Source: Fragilariopsis cylindrus CCMP1102
Taxonomy: Eukaryota > Bacillariophyta > Bacillariophyceae > Bacillariales > Bacillariaceae
Assembly (NCBI GenBank): GCA_900095095.1
Contig: FMBT01000347.1
Location: forward strand, 124,001 to 188,000
Reading direction: 5' to 3'
DNA length: 64,000 nt
The notes under the pieces were generated by a model. It saw only the letters and a program-made list of their open reading frames with translations, searched no databases and was not told the origin of the DNA. A program made the translations under genes and the position numbers. Below, one piece after another: positions 34,462 through 45,782 of this stretch. The stretch's first letter is position 1; every line of letters starts with the position of its first letter.

Positions 34462-35687
34462 TCACTCCTCTTCCGTCTTAATAGGTTGTTTCGCGCGTGT
34501 ATCTTCGTAGCTATTTGCTCCATCTACAAACAGCTTCGCTCCATCCACAAACATAGATTGAGCTACACCTGCTAGTACTTGGAAATTATTCTCTCGCCAG
34601 TACATGTAGTCTTCAACATTTAAAGCAAGTGTACCCAAAGCGATCGTACCTTGTCTTTGCTTTTGTCTTTCCCCTTTCTTATTGTTGTTGAATCGTTCAA
34701 TTTTTTGACCTACGTCCTCTATCTTCTTCAAGACTTCTGGATGGCGAATTTGTCCATGTAAACCCATATTGGCACTCAAATCAGTTGGTGCTATGAATAT
34801 CATGTCTAACTCAGGGACACTCATTATTTCATCGAGGGCGTCGATACCTTTCTGGTTTTCTATCAATACACCGATGATGGAATTTCTATTGGCTTCTTCG
34901 ACGCAATTCGATAAAGAAAGCTGATTCGTCGAGGAATCGTCACTTGTAGATGCAAGTCCCCATGCATTCCATCTTTCACCTGCCAAACCTCGTTGACCGA
35001 GCGGTGGAAATTTAACAGCATCGACAATCCGTTCCACGTCCTCACGTGATTCACATTGAGGTAAAAGAATACCTTGGGCTCCCGCTACGAGATATTTTTG
35101 CACGTGTCCGATGATATTTTGATATCCGTAACCAATTCGTACTATAGTGGGCATACCTCTTCGTTCCGCAGCCAGAATCATGTTAGCAATATGATCGGGA
35201 GTAGCACTCGAATGTTCTGCGTCGGCCCATAGGAAATCGTATCCCAATAATGCTAGCATCTCAATGTGATCTGTATCACGATACTGACCTGAGACAACCC
35301 CCGTGAGAGGTGAGCCATCACGGAGTTTCTTCTTTAGACGACCATCTTGAAGTGAATGAGAATAAGGATGATATGATTGTGCGTCAGAAGTACATTTTGT
35401 GGCATCATCAACATTGTTATGGTTGTCATTTCTCCATCAATATTTGATTTATAGGAGTAACAGACAGTTCTTATTCTACTTTGTAGTAAGCTACCATCAG
35501 GAGAGAATACAGTCGTCCTAGAACGAATATTCCTTAAAAATTGTACCCTCAAGGCGTCCATCATTGTCATTCGATGACATATCACAAACAGAACAAAAAT
35601 ACCATGAGAAATGTGGAACACTTGATAAGCTCTCGTCATTCGATTCGATAACTTTGCTAATCGTGACAGTTTTGTTGCTCGATGCAT
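34462..35687 (-). CDS. HpcH/HpaI-family aldolase, frame-broken near its N-terminus
   Basis: About 408 residues if one missing base near 35428-35434 is allowed (GAAATGAC where GAAAATGAC restores the frame). The core has RLKKKLRDGSPLTGVVSG, then LLGYDFLWADAEH (catalytic AEH), GAQGILLPQCES, GVLIENQKGIDALDEI with the metal-binding Glu, and IFIAPTDLSANMG with the metal-binding Asp. This is the class II pyruvate-aldolase (HpcH/HpaI, 2-oxo acid aldolase/citrate-lyase-beta type) TIM barrel. Such enzymes cleave 2-keto-3-deoxy or related acids to pyruvate and an aldehyde; the substrate here is unknown. The N-terminus is Arg/Lys/Ser-rich with a hydrophobic patch, compatible with a mitochondrial presequence. 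Confidence 0.82.
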
Positions 35688-37273
35688 AAATGAATACTTA
35701 TCAGAAACAATGCTATTAAAATAGAGAATAGATACGTAGAGACAAAGACAGATATTGATTTGATGACGTGTAAAAGATATTCCGAGCGCGCATAATACTG
35801 TAATGAAATCTCTCGTATTACATTATTATCTATCTACATAGTAATATGTAAGCAACAATGTTTAATGTGGATCTCTTCAATGAATAGAAAGTACTGGTGG
35901 TAATTAATCTAGATACAATACAATGCCTTTTCCTTGTAAGTAATTATGTAGCTGCTCTCACCAGCGAGACCCACCAACTTCATCAGGTAGTCCCTGTTTA
36001 GCTTGATAAGTTTGTCAACATTGTTGCTCAAGAAGCTGTTATAGTCATTTCTTTTCCTTCTCTCTCTCTCCAATTGTACATGATCTTATGGCAAAGATCA
36101 TTATTTATTTCTAGAGCCTTGAAAGAGGACCCATTACCAACGGGTATGTTTGACATAACATACTATTACTCGTATTTGAACAACAACAACCAGCCAAATC
36201 AGTTGACAATGGAGTCAAGATGAATGAATGATATCAAAATTATGTGAGGGTAGAGGTGGAGATCATGGTCTTAATTGTCTGATAAATGTGTACTAAATAG
36301 ATCAATACCAATGGATTCCCATTGTAATGATCTATTGGTGGAAATAATTTTCTTTGTCAATTCTTTCATTCTTACACCTGTTCGAATACAAGTGAAAATT
36401 TGTCTCCTGGAACAGGCAGAGAAAAACTGCTGTTTAGTCTAACTAACAAGTCACTAACAAGTCAACAAGCGCAATTTGGAGTGCGAGGTAGATCCCCCAA
36501 TTTCAATTGCCAATTTATTGTGAACCCATTCATTCAATTTGCGTGATGAAGAGGATTCGATTTTTAAAAAAATTTGTACAAATTTTCATCCACGTATGAA
36601 CAGAAGATGGTCCTGCCTATATAAAATTGCCATCAATTGATATTTGGGTTTTATTTGCTTCCTTCCAGCAAGTCACTAGTAGACGTCTAGTCTTGAAACA
36701 CAGATTTTGGTGACTTCGTCTAATTGTCATTGCATCACATAACAGAGAAGATCAGTTTGTCCTGTAGCTAGCTCTGCTGAACTCAGCTGGATGGTGTACC
36801 AAGTGTCATCACATTCCTCTAGCAGGAGGATGTGCTTTCTTCCAAGCATAGAATCCCAATGAGACTTTTGTGAGACTTTTTGATCCCGGGCAGGCAGTAA
36901 CAACACGCAAGAAAAATTGTGGAAACTTCCACATATATTATTCCCATGGGACTGGGACTCTTCAGCAACCTAGCTGGCTCGCTGCAACAGAAGAAACAGT
37001 TGTTAGTTTATTTTAAGTAAGGGTATTATTCGCCGTGCAACCGCCAAAAAAAATTCCGGCGCGTACAACAATCGACGTTGAGCGCGGTGACCAGACTGTT
37101 GGAGGGAACTTCATTCTAAATTGAAAAGCTACCTTCACAAAATTCTAGGATCATACAGTACTAGTACATCGTAATTATTTTTTAGCAAAGATGAAGCCTT
37201 TAATAGAGCTTAATAGCCTTTCTACTACACTAACTTTAGTATTTCAGATTACATTTATTTATATTTTGCAAAG
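35688..37273. other. 1.6-kb spacer with an inverted repeat and decayed coding-like segment
   Basis: No intact gene. A minus-strand open stretch at about 35905-36085 reads like protein (YNSFLSNNVDKLIKLNRDYL and onwards) but has no start, is only about 58 codons and matches nothing I know; it may be remnant sequence. An imperfect inverted repeat lies at 36296-36336. The rest is AT-rich. Confidence 0.45.
36296..36336. repeat. Imperfect inverted repeat
   Basis: Arms AATAGATCAATACCAATGG (36296-36314) and CCATTGTAATGATCTATT (36319-36336) pair with about two differences around a 4-base centre. Purpose unknown. Confidence 0.6.
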
Positions 37274-40200
37274 ATGGTCCATCTCCGTATTGGACCTGGA
37301 ATTCCAGCCTCTCCAGACTCTCATTGGGGGTCAATAGTACAGAGTGAATGTAATAATACAGTTGCTACCTCGTCTCTTGCGAGTTACGACGAATCGGATC
37401 ATTCGTCGCTATTGGAACTTCCCAGTTTAAATAAGACTATCGGGCAGCTTCGAAAGGACTTAAAATCTGCCAAGGAAGATGCCAGTCGATTGAAGAATGC
37501 TTCGCACAATGATATTCGTCCAGGATCTCATTATCGTAAAAAAATTGCTTTGTTAAAGAAAGAACTCGATAAGAGAGATGATGTCATTCAAGATCGGGAA
37601 ATTATTATTAAAAATTTGATGGCGGGGAATCATCATCATCAAAGTCATCAACCAGTCAACATTCAACAGCTCGACTGCCTGCAAACATCTTCCGTGTGCT
37701 CGTCTTTATTGGATGATGTAGCAGAAAGTCCACAAGCAAGAGAGATGGAACGACTACTTCTAGAAAATTCTGCGTACGTTTTTCAACTCCAGGGACAAGA
37801 CGAAGAAATTGCCGATATGAGATTAAAAATCTCTAAGTATGAAAAGGAATGTGATGAAATGATGGAAAATATCGACATATTGAACTCTCAGCAAATTATG
37901 AATCAAAGAGAATCCGAAGATTGCAAAATTTCTCCTGATAAAAAAGTGAGCAAGGAATCTACGAAATCGATTTCGGTGGTGCCTTTCGACCCGTTTCAAT
38001 CATGTGATTCTCCCGAGGATCTATTGACGACTTCTTACTAGTCAACCAATCTAGTAGTCATAGTGACTCGACTCAGGAGACGAAGCGTATTATGGAGTTG
38101 CACAACGAGTTGAGTAGGATTACAAAAGATAGGAAAATTGTCACCGCGAGCTTCAATTAAGTCAGCGCGAAGTGGAAAGATTGCACATCGATCTACGGGA
38201 TGTTAGACTACAGTCCGAGACGACCATTCTTGAGCTCGAGAATTTGAAGAAGCAGAACGAAGAAGAATTCTGACAGCTGAAGAAGAAATTCAGGACCTGA
38301 AAAAAGCATTGGATGAGTCGCTCGTGGAACTTGAACATTGTACGAAAGTAATGACAGAACAAAGTAAAAATATACAAAAAATGAGAAATGAATCATATGT
38401 CAAGGAAAACGAAGTTAAACAATTGGAGCACTTTTTACAGAAGAAAACCGAAAGTTTTGATACTGCTAATCGAGAGATAATGAAGAAAGCTGCTGAGACT
38501 GAAGAGTTGGAGCTATCCCATATTGAAAATACTGGAAAGAAAATCGATACAAGAGATAAAGAGATTGAGCATCTATACCAACAAAGACTTTGTTGGGGGA
38601 AAAGCTGGTCACTTTACGGAAACATTTCAACGATAAAGAAACTAAGGTGAAGGATCTTGAACTTGCCATAATAGAGATCGGTGTTACTCTCAATACAGAA
38701 CGAAAGGATCGTGTCCAATCCGAAACGGATAAAGCAACGTTGTTGAACAAAATGAAGAAGAAAGCGAAAAGCTGCGAAGACATTTCAACGAAAAGAAACT
38801 AAGGTGAAGGAGCTTCAACTTGCATAGTAGAGACCGGTTTACTCTCGATATAGAACGAAAGGCTCGTGTCCAATCCGAGACGGATAGAAAAAAGTTGCTG
38901 AACCAAATGAAAGTAGAAAGCGAAAGGTTGGTCACTCTACTAAAACATTTCGACGATAAAGAAACTAAGGTGAAGGAGCTTGAACTTGCAATAATAGACA
39001 CTGGTTTGCTTTTGATACAGAACGAAAGGATCGTATTCAATCCGAGACGGATAAAGTAAAGTTGTTGAACAAAATGAAAGAAGAAAGCGATATTTTGCTC
39101 CAGAAGACAAATTGTCAGAAATTCAGCTTCAGAAAAAGGAGCAATGCTGCTGGAAAGAGAGATCGTTAGAGACAAACTGGAAGATACGATAAAAGATATG
39201 TATTCTATCCTTGAGAAGACTAAACTGAGCATATTGCTATCCATATGAAGAGTGTCAAGGCCAGTGATTGTCTTGGAAGAAAATTGCAAATGAAGATTGA
39301 CCACCAGAACAAGCAAATAAATTCCGAACAGGATATAATGACTGCGGACTTTCAAGCAGAGATTGAAAAATTGAAACGAGATCTTGGAAAAAGTCTTGTC
39401 GATCAATCTGATTTGGCGAATGATAGAGACAAACTAGAAAATACGATGAAGATATGTATTCTATCCTTGAAAGACTAAATCTGAGTATGTTGCTATACAT
39501 GCAAGGAGTGTCAAGGACAGTGATTGTCTTGAAAGAAATTTACAACTGAAGATTGACGAAATTCTCCAGAACAGCAAACAAATTTCGGACAAGATAAATT
39601 GACCACGGGACTTCAGGCTTCGATTGAAAAATTGAAGCGAGATTTAGAAAAAAGTCTTGCCGATCAATCTAATTTGGCTAATGATAATAGAAGCATTTCG
39701 AAATGCTTTGCGGAGAGGATTCGTGAGAGTAATAGTTTACGGCAAGAGCTTGTTTTGCAGGTTGAGGCATCCAGTTACAGAACGAAAAGAAACAGCAGAT
39801 TCAACAGCGATTAGTTGAAAAGGATGGAAAGGTAGCTGATCTAGAAGCATCCAATATGAAGTTGAGTGCTTCTCTTAGTACCGCTTCAGCTGAACAAATT
39901 AAGGTGATAGTAGGAAAGAAAAAAGTGTGAAGCTTATCCAGCAAATAGACTTCGAAAAATTGTGCTTGACCCAAGATCTTGAGTCATGTAATCAAGCGAT
40001 GCACATACTTCATCGGGAGATGAGCGATAAGGATGATGATATCACTGCACTAGTAGATAAGAACAATATTTTAGAGAAAGATCTTGAGCTAAAAAGCAGC
40101 GAGCTAATGAAGCTGAAAAAGGTAAAAGGACAGAACTATTCTTTGATGACGGCAATGGTGGCGCAGACGAAAACATTCTATGTAGAACGCCAAGAAAAAG

Positions 40201-41460
40201 TAGAAGTTGAAAGTCACCGAGATAATCTTGTACGGAATCAAAATCTCTGCAACACGATCTCAGAAAAATGGGAGAAACGAATGAATATTTGCAAAAAGAG
40301 ATCACATTACTAACGTCATCCTTTGGCAGATTATCTAACGAGGTCATGGAAAATAATGCGAAAATCAAGGAGCTTGATGATGACATTGTTGTGCGCAAGG
40401 ATGTTTATGCTAATAATGTTGAGCTAAAAAGAAAAACGCTTACCTTGCTGGAAAAATTGACCAGTTGTCGTTAGAAATTCAAGAACTGAACCAGAAATTA
40501 CCGAATCAATTATATAATAACGAGGTTCTTGTCTCTCTAAAGGGCATGCTTGAAGAAGCGAAAAAGTTAGAAACTGATACAACTACTTCGTACGAACGGA
40601 AAATCTCTGCGCTCGCTATGAACAAGGATTTTACAATCGAGACGCTAAGTAAGGATCTCGCCGCATTAAGACATCGAAATGCTGAGGAGGTTGCCCGTTT
40701 GACGAACGAATTGAGTGAAGTGCAAAATTTGAATACCGATTTGTGGAGTCGATGTAACGAAGATGCGATACGAATGAAAGACCAACGAATCGTCGTTTTG
40801 AAACATACCCTTTTTGCTCAGGAGAAGACAATCGATTCCTTGCGAGCGGAGTTGGGTCAAGTACAACTCGGTATGCGCAATGTATCCGAGCGACGTGGAA
40901 AAGACCTCGAGGAGCTCCAAACAGAACTGATGGAGAGTAAATTGAATGCGACGAAACACGACCGAGCATATGCAGCCTTAAATGTGAAGCTTGACGAATG
41001 TAAGTCCGAATACGAAGAAGAGATTGTGCATCTTTCCAGAGAGATCGAAAGACACAGGAAAAGTTCGCCGCTATCGAGGAATATGAAGGACTTGCAGGAA
41101 ACTAATTGGATGCTAGAAGCAAAGGAGCGCCTCGAACATCTAAAAGTCATCAATATTGAGTTGAAGGAAGACAACATTAAACTTAGCGCAAAGTTAGAAA
41201 GAGCTTTAATTATGATCCATAGTATCAAGAAGGAAAATGCGATTGCAATGGAGAGCCTTCTCGAAAATAATGTGGGGAAAAGTACGCCGAATATAAACAG
41301 TCGAGGAGAATTGACGGGAAATTTGAGACGAGGAAAATTCGCAGGTTCTGGTGAAACCGAAATACCATCAGTTTTATACCTAGATACGAGTGAAACACTG
41401 GAAGAGGAAATGGATTCATTTAGCTCAAGGGAAAGTAGTGATATAGTTAATAGCTATTAG
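37274..41460 (+). CDS. Giant coiled-coil protein 2, heavily frame-broken
   Basis: About 1400 residues in total, spread over at least ten fragments. It starts MVHLRIGPGIPASP and ends SSRESSDIVNSY. Almost every fragment junction is a one-base shift in the same direction (breaks near 38038, 38143, 38268, 38590, 38795, 39020, 39905-39927, 40268, 40463 and others). Coding character continues across each break. The C-terminal module (LKHTLFAQEK ... MLEAKERLEHLKVIN ... LERALIMI) is clearly homologous to that of giant coiled-coil protein 1. The middle holds two sets of tandem repeats (38590-39095 and 39169-39687). It is either a pseudogene or a real gene with many uncorrected deletions, favoured by the one-way bias and by repeats that impede read polishing. 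Function unknown. Confidence 0.55.
38590..39095 (+). repeat. Tandem repeat A, three copies of about 157-166 bp
   Basis: The landmark AAGGTGAAG recurs at 38644, 38801 and 38967. Each copy continues with a GAACTTGC, GAACGAAAG and CAATCCGAGACGGATA-like series and ends near AACAAAATGAAAG. The copies differ by substitutions and single-base gaps; a 168-base (56-codon) unit would keep the frame. Confidence 0.85.
39169..39687 (+). repeat. Tandem repeat B, two copies of about 257 bp
   Basis: Copy 1 runs 39169-39425 and copy 2 39426-39687. Both start GAGACAAACT and end with CGATCAATCT(G/A)ATTTGGC. The period is 257, one short of a codon multiple (258 = 86 codons), in line with the missing-base pattern. 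Confidence 0.85.
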
Positions 41461-41864
41461 GATTACCGCTATGATAAAGTAAAATTGTGTGTCATACCGT
41501 ATTTCCCACTTTACTATGTATTACTATGTAACTATGAAAGTTTGTATGAACAGCATAGCATAGCTTCATTTAAGTATTCATAGTCAAGCATAGAATTGCT
41601 GAACCGATCTCGTTAAAGAAAACATGAGTTTCTTTGTTTCTCACCGTGCACTAGATTTTTGAATCCAGACGTGCTTAAAAGCAGACTAGCTCGACTAATC
41701 AACACGTGTATGTCGTGTTTTGTGTCAAGAAATTCAAAATCTTATACAGTTGTAACATCAATAGAATGATTGACATCCAACTTTCCTGTTCAATCGGCAA
41801 TTGAAATAGAGATATAGTCTTAGCTACCATACAGTTTACAAATTATATACTTCTTGACACCACC
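41461..41864. other. Spacer, promoter of the lumen protein
   Basis: AT-rich spacer between two genes on the same strand. No specific motif recognised. Confidence 0.45.
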
Positions 41865-42539
41865 ATGAACTTTCTTGTCATTATTCCTCGTAACTATGCT
41901 TTCTTCATGGCTCTGGCGCTAGCTTCATCGTTTCCGGAAACATCGTCGTTCATATTGAACAACAGCAAGCGAACCGTCCAACTTCAAGCTAACGCAGTGA
42001 CGGATTCATCATCATCAGAATCAGATACCAAAATCAATAACCGTCGATATTTCTTGCGTATAACTCCTGTGGCAGTCCTCTCTGGAATAACAGGTGTAAA
42101 TATCTTGACATCCCATAGCTATCCCGCCTTTGCTAAGGCTAAGGGCGACGAAGAGGTTGAGCTTCCTACCAAAGAAGATGTGACGGAACGTTTCAATACC
42201 GTACGTTACGAATTACAGGATCCCCAGGGTGGCGTTTCTTACATGCAAGGAAGAATTGACAAGGAAGATTTTGAAGGTCTACTCGAGTTTACAAGGTCGT
42301 ACGACTTGGAATTGCGAAAATTACGAATGGGTAAGGCAAAAAAACTACTGCAAGGCAAAGAGATCAAAGCCAGGGGAACCAGCTACGCTAATGCGGTGAC
42401 CTGGGATTTGATTGGAATGAATAAAGGATGTCGACCGGGTCAGGAAAATATAGAAACTGCCAAGAAGTATCTGCAGGAACTGAGAGAAGATATAGCTACG
42501 TTTCTAACTCTGGAGGAAACAATTGAAGTTCAACCTTAA
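41865..42539 (+). CDS. Thylakoid-lumen PSII extrinsic protein, Psb31/PsbQ-like
   Basis: 224 residues, single exon, with a three-part import signal. First a hydrophobic ER signal (residues 3-24) with a Phe after Ser-Ser (TSS|FILNN), as in diatom plastid presequences. Then a transit stretch. Then a twin-arginine lumen signal NNRRYFLRI...GITGVNI ending in PAFA|KA. The mature part (about 130 residues) is all-helical with conserved FEGLLEFTRSYDLELRKLRMGKAKKL, NAVTWDLIGMN and YLQELREDI, which fits the four-helix-bundle extrinsic PSII protein Psb31 of diatoms. Assignment to Psb31 rather than PsbQ' or a related lumen protein is from memory of the family pattern. It would bind the lumenal face of photosystem II and support oxygen evolution. 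Confidence 0.65.
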   Translation: MNFLVIIPRNYAFFMALALASSFPETSSFILNNSKRTVQLQANAVTDSSSSESDTKINNRRYFLRITPVAVLSGITGVNILTSHSYPAFAKAKGDEEVELPTKEDVTERFNTVRYELQDPQGGVSYMQGRIDKEDFEGLLEFTRSYDLELRKLRMGKAKKLLQGKEIKARGTSYANAVTWDLIGMNKGCRPGQENIETAKKYLQELREDIATFLTLEETIEVQP

Positions 42540-43219
42540 TCGAATGCGTCTAATTGGTACTCATCTATTTAAAACCTTTATCGGGAGGATGTACTACGTT
42601 AGAGTAATCAATAATTATCAATAGAAGAGATCCGAGGAGTTATCATTAAATTTTTTTTAATTCATTTATGCAGGAACATCGTCATCAGAAACTATCAATG
42701 ATGAAAGAAGTCACCCTATTCCATTCAAAATCATTAGCAGTTTTCTTGTGTATCTATGGAATACCAAACATACTATTTTCCAGACCTCCATCATAATTCC
42801 AGGAAAAATACCAATTTTTCACTGCTTGGTAAAGGCAGATAATGCGTCCTGTGGATAAACTCTAGAATATGTGATACTAATATTGAATACAAGATTAAAA
42901 AGTAATAATATAATAATGATGATTTGTAATGCATACAATTATTGTACTCTTTACAACCTATTGTACAGACAGAAATTCTTGCTGCAATAATCTGGAAAGC
43001 AGGCTTAACATGCCTGCGTGCTATTATAATAGCTAGAATAGATATTGATACTGTAATGTTGGCGGACCTGTGTAATAATAGTGAATTCGAAATCCAAGCA
43101 ATGTTGTGATCTCTTTTGCCATGCCCTAGATAAAATCATGTCATACCCTAAACTAGTATATAGAGATAGGTCTGGTACTGGAAAAAATATAATAGTCATA
43201 AGCTAACATAAGTTTACAG

Positions 43220-43243
43220 ATGCATCCATTGTAATGGATGCAT
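43220..43243. repeat. Perfect 11-bp hairpin
   Basis: ATGCATCCATT, GT, AATGGATGCAT: perfect 11-base arms around two bases. A second hairpin follows 17 bases later. Confidence 0.8.
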
Positions 43244-43260
43244 TCTCTATTTGCAATTAG

Positions 43261-43282
43261 AATGAATCGATAGCGATTCATT
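43261..43282. repeat. Perfect 9-bp hairpin
   Basis: AATGAATCG, ATAG, CGATTCATT: perfect 9-base arms around a 4-base centre. Confidence 0.75.
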
Positions 43283-43739
43283 CATGAATCAATCTAGGTT
43301 TTTAGTCACGTTATGTTATGTTAGGCACTGCATCATTTGTCATGTTTCTCAAGGTCGAATGTGATAAACTCATAATCCCAATTCAGGGCACTCTCCTACA
43401 TGGTACTTTTGCTATCCAAATTATATTTGAATCACTATACTTGTACATTATGATACAGTACGTTCTTGAAATTTTTTAATACGGTGGCAATACAATAAAA
43501 AGCTTTCAAAATATTTCCATCTTTCCAGTCACTAACTCGTCATAATTTTGAATCACGAAAACGGAAGCCGGACAGAGCGCATCATCATACCGCTTCTCGC
43601 TTTACTTTTTTAGAGGACGTAGAAAAAAGTACGGTGGGTACGCGACCAATTGAAAGGTACAAACAAAATAATCTCGCCAGAGTTTTATACGACGATTATT
43701 TATAACCTTGCTACTGTAACATCGTTATCTTTAAAGAAT

Positions 43740-44044
43740 GTAAGTAACCATGGGTGATCCAATTGAATATATGCAATCATTAACTTGCGTATAAAGGATA
43801 TATAGAAAAGTGTGTATTTCTGTCTGTTAGTGTAGAGAGAATTAGAGAGGGAAAGCGTCAAAACTACGGGCAACGAAGTCGATTGTCTGTGATTTGTCGT
43901 GATATATATGGTCCAGTGAAATCAAACGAAAATAGTTGTGTCTTAGTATTTGACCATTTGAACGTTGATGTGGGTAAAGACAATCCTGTTCTATGCTTAA
44001 TTCTTGTCGACTAACTCTATCTTGTTCCCTTACATTTTACACAG
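43740..44044 (+). other. Probable 5' UTR intron of the eL43 gene
   Basis: A strong donor (AAT|GTAAGTAAC) and an acceptor (CATTTTACACAG) enclose 305 bases just before the eL43 start. Leader introns are common in ribosomal protein genes. Not confirmed without transcript data. Confidence 0.5.
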
Positions 44045-44073
44045 AAATTTATTAAAACAACAAATAATTCAAT

Positions 44074-44358
44074 ATGGGTAAGCGCACGAAAAAGGTCGGA
44101 ATCACCGGAAAGTACGGAACCAGATATGGTTCTACTCTTCGTAAGATTGTAAGAAAGATGGAAGTCTCTCAGCATTCTACGTACCGTTGTGTTTTCTGCG
44201 GAAAGGACACTGTCAAGAGAACATGTGTAGGAATCTGGAACTGCCGATCATGCCGAAAGACAGTTGCCGGTGGAGCATACACTTTATCGACACCAAGTGC
44301 CATCACAACACGCAGTAATATCAATCGTCTAAGACGTATGCAAGAAGATAATGCCTAA
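44074..44358 (+). CDS. RPL37A: Ribosomal protein eL43 (L37a)
   Basis: 94 residues, matching the family's usual 92-94. It begins [19 protein letters not shown] and contains the zinc-ribbon cysteines C-x2-C (CVFC) and C-x2-C (CRSC). The last part, [18 protein letters not shown], is the eL43 signature. It is a structural protein of the large cytosolic ribosomal subunit near the E site. The start has a good context (AATATGGG) and agrees with the conserved N-terminus. Confidence 0.98.
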   Translation: MGKRTKKVGITGKYGTRYGSTLRKIVRKMEVSQHSTYRCVFCGKDTVKRTCVGIWNCRSCRKTVAGGAYTLSTPSAITTRSNINRLRRMQEDNA

Positions 44359-45782
44359 ACAAAATGATTAACAATTATAAATAATGCAAATATACAAACC
44401 CCGATCATGACAGAATACATGGGATTTTTCGTTGTGAAAAGAAGATGTTATAAATAATATTATTTACATTCCTGAATAACATACATTACCTTAGTTTGTT
44501 TTGTCGCCGTGAGAGAGATAACTTAGAGTTTTCTTATGTATGGAGTTTGATTCACCAGAGAAAAGCGTCTTATCACGGTAATCATCGATGCAAAGGTCAT
44601 AGATTCGCAACTTCTTTATCTCTTCCACACAGAGTACCGTAAGGAGTTAAGCTAGTAGGAAACTTGTCCACACAAATTTCCCTGTACTTTCGTATTCAGC
44701 GTAACCGTGTCGTTGCCTAGGTTGTATTGATCCGTTTAGTAGTTATCGAGACTTGCGCTAGAATGTTCATTGATGTCAAAACTTGCCTTCTGTTGTGAGC
44801 CATTGCTCATCAAACAGAAATGTACCATATATCAATTGACTGTCGTTTTAGTACCACTTGTACAAAAACATCTAATGAATGGTATCAGAATAATAGAAGA
44901 GGAAAGACTGAAGATATGGCACATCCAGTGGGTGGAGATGTGGTACTCATTGATTTTACAGGACTGATGATACACTAAAATAAGATTGATACATTGATTG
45001 ATACTCCCATCTCCAAATGGACATGGAGAATTATATGGCATAGTGCGGTGCTTTCCTTATTGCTTCATGGAGCTGATGATACTAACCTACTCCATGTAAG
45101 AAGACATATCAATTATCACAAATTGATATCAATTGAACTCCACATTGTAAATGACATTGCCAACAAAAGTTGTATTTTCACAGTACTCAGAATACACCAA
45201 AATTTTGGAGATGAACAGCATCTTTAATATTATTACTGTTGTTATAATATAAATTACACCCCACTAGTTGACTATTGTAGATCAAATTGAGAATCCATTA
45301 TCAGTCTGTTTGATTCGGCAGTATCTTACCTTTTGTTGATATTAAGACTCCTGCTGGTAATACTACCTACTACACAAAAGACACTAACTGAAAGGTCAAT
45401 ATACAAAACATAATGTTGTCACAAGCTAGCTGTTAGCAGGTAGGCTGCAGTACTGTAGTAGGCCTTTTATCCACGAACAGAATTAGAGCTTAAATTTTCG
45501 AGAAAGTAACCGTTGAAAATCCGTCTATCGTGGATGATTCGCTCGCGCACGTTCAAGCACACATTCGTGCATTATTTGTACAACACGCAGTTTCGTGCAA
45601 AAATCCATTAGGATCGAAAAAGACCGAAAATGAACGCACTCTTTATCCATAGCCGATAACATAAACAAAAAATTAACACAACAAAAGACCAAATAATTAA
45701 TTAAATCTCTCTATATCTTTATATTCAAATTGTAATTGTAAAACTAATCTTGTGACAAACAAGATAAAAGAAAGAGTCTATC
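44359..45782. other. 1.4-kb spacer, no gene seen
   Basis: No intact gene. Plus-strand frames around 44770-45227 are short, without motifs, and separated by stops; they might be remnant sequence but nothing identifies them. The last ~250 bases are the clathrin promoter and leader. Confidence 0.45.

Larger units (their letters stand above)
42540..44073. other. 1.5-kb spacer with paired hairpins and the eL43 leader
   Basis: No coding gene found up to about 43700. Two perfect hairpins lie at 43220-43243 and 43261-43282. From about 43700 the sequence is the promoter and leader of the eL43 gene. Confidence 0.5.

Noticed and set aside
44770-45227. Plus-strand frames suggesting a decayed transposase
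   Set aside because: Short, stop-interrupted, and no catalytic DDE/D or terminal repeats could be found around them.
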